Positions 11,256 through 24,900 of a stretch of DNA of 64,000 nt are shown here, one piece after another. The stretch comes from Saccopteryx bilineata (taxonomy: Eukaryota > Chordata > Mammalia > Chiroptera > Emballonuridae): the NCBI RefSeq assembly GCF_036850765.1, contig NC_089492.1, positions 292,910,590 through 292,974,589 on the forward strand. The letters run 5' to 3'. Every line of letters starts with the position of its first letter. Position 1 is the first letter of the stretch. The notes under the pieces were generated by a model that was not told the DNA's origin, searched no databases, and saw nothing but the letters and a program-made list of their open reading frames with translations. Position numbers and translations under genes: made by a program.

Positions 11256-14200
11256 AACTCAGATACAGTCCTACCGTCTCCAACTTTGGGGACAAGCACA
11301 TGCTTATCTGACAGAAAGGGATGTTCAAAATGCCCCCTTCTCCCAACTACCACTTACAAAGCAAACTGTGGTTCAACACCAGTCAGTGGGGAGGACACAG
11401 CCCCAGATAAAGGATGCTTTCTTTGAATTGTATAAGTTCAAACCCAGCTTTCTGGAAAATTCACTTCATTCCTCAGACCAAGAAGCCCTGGGCCGGCCCA
11501 CAGGTGGGGAGGGAGCCATCTCTTGGAGAGGGGCCTCCAGTACACACCTGTGACCAAAGCACCTGCAAACCTGCAGGGCCCTCCCTCTCCCCCTTCTTCT
11601 CCCTACCCCCTTCCTTTCTTCCACTGCTTCCTCTACTCTGTCCTGCTGCCTGCCTGTGAGTCCAGAGTGTGAGGGAAGCTCAGGGAAGCAGTCAGCGAGG
11701 GCTTCCTGCAGGAGTCATCAGGGGTGGAGTAGAGCAAGGGCCACGCCTGTTCCTGGAGAAGGAAGGCTGGAAGGAGCAGGCAGCTTGTAGTCAGTCAGGT
11801 GGAGCCGAAGGTGACGGCTGGTCAAGATAGCCCCAGTCCTGATGAGACCCAAGAAAGTGAGGTCATCTGGTTGTCTTTGCTCCAGGGCTGCCTGCCCCAT
11901 TTCCCTCCCAGGGCCCATGGAAGGCAGGAAGGCCAGAGGCGCCCACAGTCTGGGAATGGGGCCCAAGGCTGGAATGGGAACCCAGGACTGGGGAGAGCCC
12001 TGCTGGCCGTCACATGGCCACCAGCTCCAGGCACACCGCTCTGAGTGTGTGCACGCAGCTGTGCATGGGGCACGTGGGGCTGTGGTGTGTGACTGAGCGT
12101 CTGTGTGCCTGCGAAGCATGAGGAGCCCAGAGCAGGAAGAGCCACAGGGAGGGGCTGGCGGAGGGCCCAGAAAAGCAGGGAGTGGAGTGGTCCCTGCCCA
12201 GCCCCAGAAGCCCTGAGAGAGTGGGGAGACCTCAGGAAAACTCCCCACCCCCAGCTCCATCCCGCCAAAGTCCTTGGCTGCCTGTCCCAAAGGCCTTGCT
12301 GGCAGTGACAGGAGACTTGAACCCTTTCCCAGGGTCACAGGGCTTTGAACCCAACCCAGAGGCTGTGCCACACTCCTGAGGTGGGCCAGGTAGGGCTGAG
12401 GGGTCCTCTCTGCAAGAAGCCCTTGCTCCGTGCATCCGCAGCCCCCAGGGGGTGCCCATGTGCACCCGGGATACTGCAGGTGGCAGAGGCCCCTGCCCTG
12501 GACATGAGAGGGCTGTGGCGCCCAGGACTGCAGTCCAGGTCTGTGAGTGAATAAAGACAGGGAAAATGGCGAGGGGGGGTGGGGGCTGCAAAGCCACTTT
12601 CATTTAAAGCCTCTGCCCTTTCCAGGGAAACCCTCTCTGAGGACTGATTTGGTCACAGAACTAAAAGATGGCCCCCAGGACAAGCCTGCCCTGCTCCAAG
12701 GCGCCCCTTCAGCCCACAGGTACAGGGGAGGGGTGGGCAGAGGAGGTGGGCAGGGGTATGTGGAACCTCTGCCTTGGGCTGCCTGCTCACCTCCTCTCCC
12801 TCCCAGTCCTCCCATCCCCCTCCCAAGCACAACTGAGGCCCTACCCCTCCAAGCCGCCCCACTGCCTTTGTCTTCTGTGCACCTGGTGGGGGCTCGGGTT
12901 TCCTTATGCAAAGCTGGGCTCCCCACCCACCGCACCCGCCCCACCCTCCCTGACAGGCAGTCCCCAGAGTGAGGCCACCACAAAGCCCCCACCCGCATTG
13001 TTAGCTGGAAAACTAAGGAAGGGGCGGGGCTGGGGCTGGGGACAGGTGCTGGGGCTCAGTGCCCAGGTGTATGCTCATGGAAGAAGCAGGTAGGGGCTGC
13101 CTCTCTCCCTTCGCAGTCCTGACCCCACCCTGTCAACCTGCAGGGCTGCCATCAAAGGCATGTGGCCAAGTGCCCAGGGTAAATTGACAGCCTGGTCCAG
13201 GTTCCAGTCTCCAGCCCCACACTGGTCGGCCCCACTGCCTGGAGCTCTCACAGTGCCTAGAGGGTTAAGCCGGCTGGCACCCCACCTTTGTTTGCATATC
13301 TGCACCTGCACTTGAATTAACCCGGGCAAATGAAGGGAGGTTGCGTGAGTCCCACCAGGAAGATCCGCCCTGCTGTTCACCCCACTGGCTTTGCATCTTT
13401 AGGGCCCCCCAGGGAACCAGAACTCCCCACCAACCTTCAGCAAAAGGCTGTGTTTGCTCACGACAGAGAAGCTTCAAGTTCTGTATCTGGATTCTACTTG
13501 CGGGCAGGTTTTAGGGTGTTTGCCCAGAGAGCATGTGGCCTCCACTCTGTGCTTTCCCAGCTGCTGCCCATGCCAGCCTCAGCCCCACAGGCCCAGGCAG
13601 CCCCTCTCCCAGGCTGCCTTCCCAGGGAGGACACCTCTGACCTCACCTGTTCTGCTACGGGTGGCCACACCTGCCTTCCACCTGCCAGCCCAGCCCACCC
13701 ACAGGGTATGGACCCCAGGGCCTCCTTCTCAGGACAAGGAGTCCCCACAGACCTCCACTCATAGCCCTCCAAATACTCATGCTTTGCCACACCTCTGCTG
13801 AGCCCAGAGCCCTCCAGGGCCAGCTTGTCCACCATGCAGTCCCCAGCTTCCACCCCGTGTTTTTCAGAGCTCTGTCTGCCCCTCATCAGCTGCCCCCCAC
13901 TCCCGCTGGCCTCCTCGGGGCACCCAGGTAGCTGGCGAGGGTGGTGTGGATCTGGGGCTGCAGGTGTGGACACCCCTGTGGCTCCCCTGTGGGCTCCCAC
14001 CCCCATTCTGCCTGAGCTCAAAGGGGACTAGCAGGCCCCTTGCCCAAGTTTGGGTGCCCATCATCACCCTTGGAGCCATGGGCCACAAGGACACCCACCC
14101 AAGGTCCACACTTTCTGACCAGAGACAGACCTGCTTCTGCTGATGGTTCACAGTCTACACAGGAGCCGTAAGGACGTAGAAATCTCTGGACTCCTCACAT

Positions 14201-15699
14201 GGGGATGACCATAGCCAGGCACGTGGGAGACCTTCCCTCCCTTGAGGCCACCTCACCTGCTGGGTACCACAGGGTGACATCCTGGGAGGCATTGATGTTG
14301 ACAGGATGTGCAGAATGGTTTTATGGAGAGAAGGCACCAATCTGTTCAGGTGTTTACAGTGGGAGAGGGAGGGGGTGGGAGACCTGGGGCTCCTGTGGGG
14401 GGTACAGGCGCACTGGGGCCCTAAAAGGTAAGGGTGTGGAGGGCGATGGGATTTTGCAATAAGGTAATGTCCACCATGCTATTCATGTTGGGCCTGTTTC
14501 TTAGGAGGAAGAGAAACTTTCCAAGTTTTCCTGACCACTGACTTCTCACACATACCATCAAAGACGTGCACAGTAATCAGGAAAACAAAATTCAGGATCC
14601 ATATTCTAGGACACTTACCCTCCCCAGACCTACCATCCATGGGGTTGAGTTCCAGTAAGCTCTGCATTTATCCAAACAGACCTGGGAACCTGGATCTGGC
14701 CTGTCCATCTCATGGACAGGCAGACAGACACCACAGGTGTCCACAAAGTTCCTGTACTGACCTGACACACACTGGATGGGTTGGGAGGGAGAGGTCACTG
14801 CTCTGTCCCTGGGCGGGCACTGGAGGTGGATTTCTGCAGGAGGGAAGGGCTATCCAGGGTTAATCATACAGGGGAGGAAGTGAAACATTAAACACGGGAA
14901 CTGTTGTCTCGCTGGCCGCCTCCTCTACTGCCTGGGAACGGACATTCTGGGTCTAAAGCAGAACCCCCTCCCCGGGGGCCTCCTGGCACTGGGGTGGCGG
15001 GTGGGGTGGGGTGGCCACTGAGGCCTGGTGGGTGGGGAGACCACCGTGTGCCCTGCTCCCAGCCTCACCCACAGGCCTCCGTCCACAGGGCAACATCACC
15101 CTTACAGTGAACCCCGTCTGAGAAGGACACACTAGAGGCTGAAGACAGGAGACCCAGGCCGCCCACTGTGTGCACTGGGGATTCCACTTCAGTCCCTATT
15201 TGACTGGGTGCATCTTCCCCATGTTTTTTCTATAAGAGGCATTTCTGTTCATTTCTCCTTCACACAAATGTGTGTGTACAGATTCTTCTGAGGGACTGTG
15301 GCAACATGGCCACCCTGCAATGCCGCTTCCTCTCCCTCCCTGGGCAGAGTCCCCGTGTCCATGTCCCCGGGCACCAGCGCGTCTCCCTCCACAATTCAAC
15401 CAACGGAGGATCAGAAAACAATATTTTCTTATGCCCAACCCCGATTCCCAGCTGTAGACCCAAAATACTACGTCTGATGCACAGTGGTTTGCATCGCGAT
15501 GTGAAACCCGCGGTTATGCAGGGCCAGCTGTATTTATTGAAGGGAACACATGTATAAGTGGACCCCACAGCTCGACTACAGATTCTTACTGGTGGTTTTG
15601 CAAGAAAGGTGCATCAGGTGGACTTTCTACTTCTCACCTAGGTCTGCCCCCCACCCGAGTCACCTGGACCCCTTCCCTCATGGAGGGGCTGCACCTAAC
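11256..15699. other. Intergenic sequence, one possible regulatory patch
   Basis: No gene is recognised. Frames of 120-217 codons near 11.7-14.0 kb lie in GC-rich DNA where long chance frames are common, and they overlap on both strands. Around 13,260-13,335 there is a dense group of binding-site-like words (TGTTTGC, TTTGCATA, CACCTG, CACTTGAATTAA), raised as a possible enhancer. Confidence 0.4.
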
Positions 15700-16005
15700 A
15701 CCCTGTGATGGCTGAACTCTGTCCCCAATACTTGTAAGTGAAGCCCTGACCCAGTGCCTCAGAATGTGACTGTATTTCGAGACAGGGCCTGAAACAGGTG
15801 ACTAAGGTAAAACGAGGCACGAAAGTGAGCCCTCGTCCAGTCTGACTCTGTCCCTGAAAGAACAGGAGAGCAGGGCACAGACAGAGGAAAGACCACGTGA
15901 GGCCACGGGGAGGGAGGCCTCTGGTGAAACCAGCCCTGCCGATGCCTGGACCTTGGACTTCCAACCTTCAGGACCCTGAGGAAACAAATGCCTATTGTTC
16001 AAGCC
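15700..16005 (-). mobile_element. MaLR-like LTR relic (MLT1/MST type)
   Basis: The sequence shows the block pattern of ancient mammalian MaLR LTRs: GTGATGGCTGAACTCTGTCC, CTCAGAATGTGACTGTATTT, GGGCCTGAAACAGGTGACTA, GAAAGACCACGTGAGGCCAC and CTTGGACTTCCAACCTTCAG. It reads in this order on the + strand; the orientation given and the subfamily are uncertain. No internal retroviral coding sequence is visible. Confidence 0.6.
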
Positions 16006-16942
16006 CCTGGCCTGGCCCTTCCTGAAGGCTGCAGTAGCTGACTACGGGTCAACCAGCCCCTGCTGCGCTGGTCTACTGCGTTCTGCACTGTGAGACGTCC
16101 GTCCGTCTGTCTGGGAATGAGGGGTGCAGGGAGTCTGGCTTCAAAAGCTTCTGATTTTGGCAGCATGAGCAGCCCACCTTCCCCAAGGGCCTCCAACATC
16201 CATGCTTCTGCTGCTTCCTGTCACCTCTGTGACTTCCCACATGCCCTTTCCCCTCTGGTGAAGCCAGGGGCCGCCCAGGCCCCTCTGGCAGGCCCACAAC
16301 CCCAGCTGTCCAGGGCTTTCAGCTCCCTCTGGGTGCGGTCACCCTGGTTGTGCTGACCGACGCTGAGGCAGGGCAACCCGCTTGCTCTTCCTGCCCCGCC
16401 TAGCACCCGCGCTGTCGGGGCTGTCTCCGGAGAGGCCCAGCCTCAGTGCACCTGGCACAGGGCACCCTTCCCCAGGACCGTCCCCGTGTCAGTCACTGTT
16501 GCTCCCGGGACAGCTAGTGAATCTGCCTACTCATAGCCCTCGCTCATCTTAGCAGGGTGTTGCTTGTCTTTTTCTTGACAAGTTATAGGAGCTCTTAGCA
16601 CAAACTGACTTTAACCACTTGTTATCTGCATTAAAATATTTTCTCACATCAATGATTTTTCTGCTGACTTTGCTTGTGGAATGTTTTTCTATATTGAATT
16701 CTTAACTTTGATACAGTCAGCGTGACTGTAACAAAATACAGAAATATATATATACAGGCCTTCCCTGGGGCTACGCACAAGATAGGTTCCATAGCTTTGT
16801 TCTTAAGGTGAGTTAGTACGCAAGTTGCAACAGGCGCATTTACCTATTAAGTGCAACTTAGACAGACATTTGTCTTAACGTGGTATTTATTTGTACTTTT
16901 CTGCATATATGAATATCTAAACGTTTTCAAACCCACAGAACC

Positions 16943-17041
16943 CATATCTATATATAAACGATTACTATATATATGTATGTATACAGTATATATATATACA
17001 CAAACATTTTATATATATATAAATAATTATATATATATAAA
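16943..17041. repeat. (TA)n-rich low-complexity tract
   Basis: Interrupted TA dinucleotide runs over about 100 bases, in three blocks separated by short non-repeat segments. Confidence 0.9.
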
Positions 17042-17286
17042 ATCTCTCACAAAAATTAGGGTATCTGGGAATGTGCAGATACTTTAGTACTTTCAGCCTT
17101 CTGTATAGTACATTTCCACCAATGAAATAAAATTTGGTTTTGCATCTCATTTGCATAACCAAACAACTTTCTTTGACTTGTCGTTTGCTTCTCTGATGTT
17201 CTTGTTTAATAAAATAAAAAAAAACCAAATGCTTCTTTTTTTATTGCTTCATATTTGTTTTGAAATATTCTCTAATTTTTGTGAGC

Positions 17287-17287
17287 A

Positions 17288-17327
<40 letters not shown>
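17287..17327. repeat. Compound (GT)n(AT)n microsatellite
   Basis: A GT run passes directly into an AT run. Confidence 0.92.
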
Positions 17328-17379
17328 TATAAACAGTTAACTGTGTTTCCCTGGAGTCAGTGCAAAGAGAAACATTTTT

Positions 17380-17758
17380 TTGTTGTTTTGTTTTTGTTTT
17401 TTATATTTTTCCGAAGTTAGAAGTTAGGAGGTAGTCAGACAGATTCCTGTATGCGCCTGACCGGGGTCCACCAGACATGCCCACCAGGGGGTGATGCTCT
17501 GCCCATCTAGGGCATTGTTCTGTTGCAACCGGAGCCATTCTAGCGCCTGAGGTGGAGATCATAGAGCCATCCTCAGCAACCAGGCCAACTTTGCTCCAAT
17601 GGAGCCTTGGCTGCAGGAAGGGAAAAGACAGAGAGAAAGGAGAGGGGGAGGGGTGGAGAAGCAGATGGGCGCTTCTCCTGTGTGCCCTGGCCAGGAATCG
17701 AACTCGGGACTTCCACACACCGGGTTGACCCTCCTCGCTGAGCCAATGGGCCAGGGCC
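17380..17758 (-). mobile_element. tRNA-derived bat SINE, 'CCAGGGC' subfamily, with TSD
   Basis: Same structure as the copy at 10,208: TTTTCCGAAGTTAGAAG end, TTTGCTCCAATGGAGCCTTG core and tRNA-like head ending GGCCAGGGC. The duplication AAGAGAAACATTTTT flanks it (17,365-17,379 and 17,759-17,773). Confidence 0.94.
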
Positions 17759-17794
17759 AAGAGAAACATTTTTAAAAAATCTTATTATATATTA

Positions 17795-18960
17795 ATATCC
17801 TCAGAGAGGTAAGAGAAAATAGTGTGACCCCAGAAAGAAAATCAGGATGCTGTAGAAATAGATACTTAGAGAGCAAAGGTGACTTGGAAATGAACATGAC
17901 AGCAGAAGTGGAAAGCTCAGTGGAAGAACATGGAACCAGAGTCCAAGCATCTCCACGAAAGCAAATGGAAAGACCAGGGGAAGAGAAAGGAGGGGTTGAT
18001 GCTAGTCCGATGTCAAAGATCCTCACGACATTGACAGCAGGTGGAAAGAACAGGGAGGACAGAGGGAGGGTATAAAAAATTAATAATCAACATTTCCTGG
18101 AATTTCCAGATTGAAAGAGCCACTGGGGACCCAGCAAAGGGGATGCGAATGACCCACACAAGGGTCATTGTTGTGATCTGTCAGAACATGGGACAGAAAG
18201 GAGCCCCTGGAAACTTCCAGAAGAAAAGCGAACGTGCCAGAGATTGTGTTAGAGTGCCGCCACATTTACCCACAGCGTCGGGGGAAGATGTTCACGGCTC
18301 GAGGTAGGATGGTGACGGCTGGTGTTCTGCACCTGCCTCCCTGTCCCCTAAGAGACAGGGGACTGAAGGTATTTTAAAGCCACATGTCTGCCACTAGGAC
18401 AGAAAACGAGTCCACCAAACAAGGAGGAAACCAAGAAGAGGAAGACGGGTCCTTGGAAACCCACTCGGGGGAGAAGCAAGGCATCTTCAAGATGAAGGCC
18501 AGGGCAGTCTGGGTCCCACTCTGTGCACACCCAGGGTCTGTCCACAGCTGGGGCAGAGCTCAGTTCTCGCAGGGGCCCCGTGTATTTCAATCTAAGCTGC
18601 TGGCCAGAGCCTGAGGATGAATCAGTCAAAAGTTCAGAGGAAACTCAGCGAACAGGAAAACGGGAAGGTGATCATTAACTCCAGGGAAAACCACACGTGT
18701 GCGGGCTGGGACAATGACCACGGCACACCGCCTGCAGGGTGTGAGCACGAATATAGAGCCAACTAAATTAGCGTGTAACTGTGGAAATGCGGGGGAACCC
18801 AAGTGTGTGTGTGTGTGTGGGGGGCGGTGAAGAAGCAAAAGCCAGCAGCTTCCTTAGGGCGAATTCCACAGATGACACCCAACGTGTTAACAAACACTCA
18901 GAAGCTGCTAGTCAGTAACGTTGTTCCATAAATTCAGTAAACAGCATAAAGAGAGTTATC
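17795..18960 (+). mobile_element. LINE-1 remnant (5' portion)
   Basis: The order of blocks (TTTCCAGATTGAAAGAGCCA, the CAAGGGTCATTGTTGTGATC region, then AACAAGGAGGAAACCAAGAA) matches the 5' part of old mammalian L1 elements in + orientation. It is heavily diverged and has no long open frame. Both limits are approximate. Confidence 0.6.
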
Positions 18961-21900
18961 TGGAATAGAAGCCGGATGTGGAGGCCGGCTGGAGCAGCAG
19001 GGCTGCGTGGGTGGGAGGCTGTTTGTCCAGCCTCCAAGGGGTGTCTGACTCGGAAACGACATACAAGTGTAACTGATGAAACATGAAATTAAAAATTCAG
19101 TTGGTGCCGTCTTCATTCTCCGAGGCCTGGGAGTCATTCCAGTGATATCGGAATGACCTATTATCAAAAGTTAGCTCAAACTTTTCAGACACATTTTTAA
19201 TCGCCTCTCCTAACTCTGCTGCAGTTCCTGCCCTTGTTACGGTCTCCCTCTCCTCTTTCCTGCTGGGACATAGCAATTTTCCTGGAATTTCTCATCACTG
19301 GACCACACCCCCACTCATGTCCACCTTCCTGGTCAGGCAGGTCTCCACAGCTACCTGCCCGTTTTGCCATGCGACCCCTGGAGATCACGGGCCCTGTGGA
19401 GACGTCCATGTCTTAGGCCCTCATCTCGTTTCTTTTGTGCCCCCACATTCACTGTGACACCCTGGGCTCCCAAATCACAGCAGGATTGAATTTCAGCCTT
19501 GGCAAAGGGAGTTGGTCCTACGCTAGCCAATGAGGAATGCCACACGTACAAGGTATTCACAGTACACCTGTGTCTTATTATGTGGAATAAATATGGTTTC
19601 TTGGCAGGAGCTTTCTGGCCTTGCCATGTCCGGGAAATGTAAACCGAGGCATCCCAGGCCCATTCCCTTCCTCCCGAGCCCAGGACTGCCTGTGTTCTCA
19701 GAGCTGGCTGGCTCGTAATTAGGTCCTACAAGCAGTTTAGGGACCTAGCAATCATTTTTTCCCAAAAACACCCACACGTGTCACAGAGGGCCAAATGCCC
19801 AGCTTCCCCTAGGGGAGCTATGGGTCCCTTGGGGCCTCTCATGCAGACACATGGGGCTGCATTTCCAGCGGCCATGGCACTGTGGGGCCACAGGTGGCCA
19901 GCTGGCCTGCACGGGCCTGGTGGCCAGCCTCAGCTTTTCCAGCTGTTTGAAATGCCCCCAAATGTGTGCTGAGGGCATAATCATCATCTCACTCCAAACA
20001 AAGAACAAAAACGCAGCTTACTGTGAGTGTCCCCAATGACCCCACACCCTGCTAAGGACCCGAGCCTCTGCGCTCACTGCTGGGACCTCCCGTGGTCCCT
20101 AATGCCCAAGTGCCACTGGCGGCACCCCACCATCCCAGAGATGACCACAGGCTGGACCACAGCTCAGAAAGAAAAGCTTCAGAATGGAGGGAGAGGGGGT
20201 AGAAGCGACCGCAGACCCCACAAGACAAACTTCTCCCAGGGGCTGCCGTCAGCCTCAGTCCTACCTGGCCCCAAGAGGACGGTGTCTGGCCACTGCGATG
20301 AGGCTCCCCAGCAGCGTTATCGGCCTGGCCGGCCGCGGAAGGCGGTGGAAACCTTTGCCTGGTACAACCGGCCTCCGCAGCACAGCCCAGGAATTCCGTG
20401 TTGAATAATTTTTAACTTCTGCTCTGAGAAAGAACCAGGCTTGTGTATCGCGTCTGTCTACACAGGAATGCCAAGGGCTTTCAGTCAAAAGTAAATACGT
20501 CAGAAATAACAAGGAAAGCTGCCTTTAGGGGGGTGGGGGAGAAGAGAAAAAGAACAGAGGAAGAAAGTGGTCACAGGGGCAGCAGAGTGGGTCTTACCTC
20601 CCCCGCTGGACAGAAGCCAGCAGCCTCACCTCTCAGGTGGGCACTGACTCCCGACCACGGCCCACATAGGGGACCTGTGCACCTGCCCCACACTCCTCCG
20701 CCGTCCTGTCCTCACCTGGACTCCAGATAAACGTAACTGAAGCCTCACGGAGATCCTGTGGGCCTTGTGGCCACGCTGGGGGAGGCCCACATCCAGCCCA
20801 GCCCTGCCCTGAGTGACCGTCACACAGTGTGCTGGGAAAGGAAAATCCCAAAATCAGTTTTCCTTTAAAAAGACCTCAAGTTTCTTGAGCTTTGGAATGG
20901 GCATGACCTGCGCTCATTGTATCCCAGGCAAGACCTCTAGAGCCCATGTGAGAGGATGCTGGGCCTCCATGGGACATGGCATCACCACCGGCCTCAGAGG
21001 ATGGTGTCCAGGCAGCCACGTGGCTTGCGGTGGCCACTGTCGGTCCAGCTCTGTCTACACATGGGTCACCAGCTCAGCGCCATGGAGGGACATGTGTTGG
21101 AGGGGCTCTCGTCCAGGCTACAGTCAGACTAAAACCCCGGGACCACGCATTGGCTGCAGGGGTCCACTTGAGGCCAACCATCTCACATGGTGTTGCAGAG
21201 AGGTAACAGAAAAGAGACCACAAGGTCAGGACCCCTGACAGTTGAGACGCGGCCTGTTGAGCTGTCAGGCACCTGCAGCCCCATGCACAGCTTTGTGGGG
21301 GCACCCCTGCCCATACCAGCCCATCCTCAGCTGGCCACCCCAGCCACACTAGCACCGCGCAAGCTGGGTTCACACACACCACTGCTCTGATGCCGAAAGG
21401 GCCGCTCTTGTGACTGCTAATGGGCTTAGAGTGTCCCCACAAGGCCCAGGGTCCCCTCTTCTCTTCTGAGACATTCTCATTCATAGCCTTTGCTTGCTTC
21501 TTCACCTGTGGGAACGTGGGCACCACACACTGAACACCAGGCTTTCAACCACAGTGGACGGTCTCACCCCACCCCACCCTGGCCCGTGTTCCCTGTGCCA
21601 GGTACAGCGGTGAACACCATGCACACGTCCCTTCCCTGACACCTGGGGCATCACAAGTTCCCCTTGGAACTCGAGGGACCATCGGTGGATTCCTCGTCGT
21701 GACTGCAGGTGGTCAGCCTGTAAGATGTCAGTTCTAACGGCATTTAAATGCCTACACCGTTCTCAGGAAGGAGGATCCAGGTGAGGGGAACACAGACAGC
21801 ATTTCAGAACAAACCTCCACAGGCGAGAACAGGAACAGGTGACAGAAAAAGAGCTTACTGCCTAACAAGTTCAACTCCCCAGGCTCTTGAGAAAACTTTT

Positions 21901-24900
21901 CACAAGGGAGGCATCTCGGGAAGCTGAGCTCAGGAAAGTGTCCGACACCCAGAACCAGAGACACAAGCTGAAGCAGAATGAGGTGAAGTTTATTCAGATG
22001 ATCGCAGGGCTCTGGGTGCCTGCGCCCCACTGTTAGAAACTGATGAGAAGCACAGACCAAACGGGTGCATCTCGGGGTGCACGCTCACTGCTGTCACAAA
22101 CCAGCAGCCTTTTAGGGGACGCTGCCAACGCCACATCAGGGGACAAGACGGCCAAGGGACAGAGGATCAGAGGGACCCTCTGAGACGGTGTTCGTGAGTT
22201 CCAATTAGGAGCAAGGTGATATCAGGCACTGAGGCTGCAAAAGCAAAGGGCATAGACCAAGGCTCGGGAGATGGGGGCTTTAGTCTGGGGGGGCATGCGC
22301 ACAAAGAAAAGGAGGTGGGGTGGGGTTCTTGGGTAAATGTCCCCAGCAACGGCAACAGCCTTGGGGGAAGTGGATAGAGTGGACAGGAGTGAAAGCCAGG
22401 GCAGGTGCAGAGGGGGCAGGTATGGTGGGGGGCACTTGCGGCAATGGGGGACAGTATTTGGGGGGGACAGGGCCAGTGACAGTGGGACAGGGCCAGAGCA
22501 TGTGGGATCTTGCCTGTAGTCAGAGCAAAGGATCGAACTGTGGGGAAACCACAAATGTACAGGAATTTGCAAGGACCAGATGCCTCATCCCTGGCAGGAG
22601 TGGGCAGCGACCTTAAGCCAGAAGGAGACATACTGCCTAGTGGTAGGTCTGAGGATGGGGGAACCAACAGATCCAGGCCCACAAGGCTCAGAGGGAGGCC
22701 ACAGTGCTGGAACCACACCATGGCTTCAGACAATCAAGAGGTCAGAGGTACTGTCTGTCCCCTGGAGCAACTTCCAGGTCAGAGGCCAACGATATGACCT
22801 CTGGGTGGGGCACCAGGCCTGAGAGCAGAGCGAGTGTCGCAGAGCTGTGCCCCTCCAGCTGCTGACCACCTGCGCACACCCAGCTGTCCATCCTGCACCT
22901 CTGGGACCTACGGTCTGCCTGCTGGTACGTATCATGTCCAGAGTGGGAAAGGCAGCATGACCGTGAGCTCTTTCAACCCATGGGGAAGCTCAGGGACACC
23001 AGAGGATGGGTGACGTCAGGGACACTGCTGGGCAGCTGGGAGGATGGCCTCAGAGCAGGTCTGCTGTGTTTGCATGTATCACATGAGCATGTGCATGTGT
23101 GTATATGTATGAGTTACGTGCGTGTGCACACACATGTTCATATGTGCGTTAGACTATGTGCATGTGTGTGAGTGCATGTGTTCGACACATACACCTGTGT
23201 GTGCATGTGTATGCACATGTGTGCATGCTTGTGTAAGTATCTTCCACATGCATGCCTCCAGGGAGGTGACTGAAGACCCGGTTCAGCACTGGTCCCTTAG
23301 CTACTGAAGACACAGTCCAGCCCTTGGCTATGAAGACGGTGCCTGGAGAAGCCTGCCCAGAGCCCAGGCTGTCACAGTTCAGGGAGCCTGGGACAGCCAC
23401 AGGGTACCATCCAGCCAGGCCGATGCCCCTTCCAGCAGGCACCAGCCCCCCTCATGTCCCGGAGCCCAGGCATGGGGGGTCAGGAGGTCCCAGCAGAGCC
23501 GCTGCTGTCTTGAGAGATGGAGAAGGCCCTTCCTAAGATACAAACTCAGGTGTGCAAAGTTCCTTTTGCCTCGAAAGGCTGAGCTCACAGCTGACTGCTG
23601 TTCTTTCTCCCCAGAAGGGGAGGGGTGCCCGCAGTGCAGCATCAGGTCAGCACAAGGAGCTGACAAAGGGGCTTTCCTTCTGAAATGAAATGTGGCTGCG
23701 AGGAGCCCGTGGGCTGGGATCTGGGACAGTCCCCAGCTCCATCTGACCAACAGGAAGGCTCCCAGGCTGGCAGTCAGGCTGTGGGGAGGCGGGGAGGGAA
23801 CAAGACACTCCTAGCCTTTGGCCACCTCCAAAAGGACAAATAGCACAACACATAATGTCCAGCGTGGGCTCTCCTGAGAGAACCTCGGGGGAGGGGCTTT
23901 GCAGGCTGGGCCGGGGCACCGGCTCTCGAAGGGGGTCATTTGGCCGCGAGCCAGGTGGTATGAGCCAGGTGGTCACCCACTGGTCACTCGCAGGTCACCC
24001 ACTGTAAGGCAGGTAAGAAGGACGACCTCAGCCCTGACCCACTTCTAATAACATCGCTGACACTCGGTGTGTTTCCTTAGGGAGTCTTTGCTGTGCGTGG
24101 ATATGGTAAAGGTAACAAAAATAAATAAATATTGGTTAAAACCAACAAGGCTTTTTCTATTCGAGACAACATTGCATTTCCCCCTTTGCTGTTATTACTT
24201 CTCGTGGACACGGCCGTGTAGCTGCGTGTCACGGCATCATCTGACTCTGTAGCTGTGTGTCGGGTTATTATCTGTCCACAACGGGATGTCGGGTGACACT
24301 TGCTTCCTGTGTCTGAATAGAATTCCAAGGACAAAGTCAGAAAGCCAGCACCCCAGGCAAGTGACAACCATACCTGTGTCCCCTGATTACACTGACTTCA
24401 CAGACAAGCCACAGGGAAGTGGGTGGCTTCCCTGTGGAGCAGGAGTCAGGAGCAGGAACTGAGGGCCAGCGCCCCAAGCTCTGCAGGCAGCCACAGCCTC
24501 AGCGCCTTGGTGCTGCCCCAGGGGACACTGGAATGCCCGTGGGCCAACACCCCAGCATGGCTGAGGGGGCTCTGCTCAGAGCTGTGGGGCCTCCCTTGGT
24601 TTCTCCTGAGCTGTGTCTGCACCTCCCTCCCACCTGTCTGCTTCTCACAAACCGGCAGCAGCTTGGTGGGTGCCCCCTGGTGGGACAGTTCTAGGGTCTG
24701 CAATGGGCTTTTGTTGACTCGGAGGCTGCTGCGTGCTTTATATTTGTACCAGGGAACTTGGGGATTATCTTTCAGAGGAAGAGTGACCCTTGCTGAGACC
24801 ATGCGTGTCACTCCTTGGACAGCCAGCTTTCTGGAGGAGTGTGGGTCTGGCTCCATGGTTCCACGGTGCCTCTGAGCACCCTGACCACAAGCCCAGTATC

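Larger units (their letters stand above)
16006..17379. other. Intergenic, becoming AT-rich
   Basis: From about 16,560 the base composition shifts sharply to AT-rich, including the TA tracts listed separately. No gene is seen. Short low-complexity frames rich in Ile and Tyr are artefacts of the TA repeats. Confidence 0.45.

Noticed and set aside
11718..14021. Open frames of 120-217 codons on both strands
   Set aside because: They lie in GC-rich DNA, overlap each other, carry no domain and have no splice or promoter context.
15700..16005. A retroviral coding remnant next to the LTR-like sequence
   Set aside because: No gag, protease or polymerase-like frame is visible in the flanks; only LTR-type sequence is present.
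23078..23236. CRISPR-like regular repeat
   Set aside because: There are no distinct spacers; it is a degenerate dinucleotide-derived repeat in a mammalian genome.
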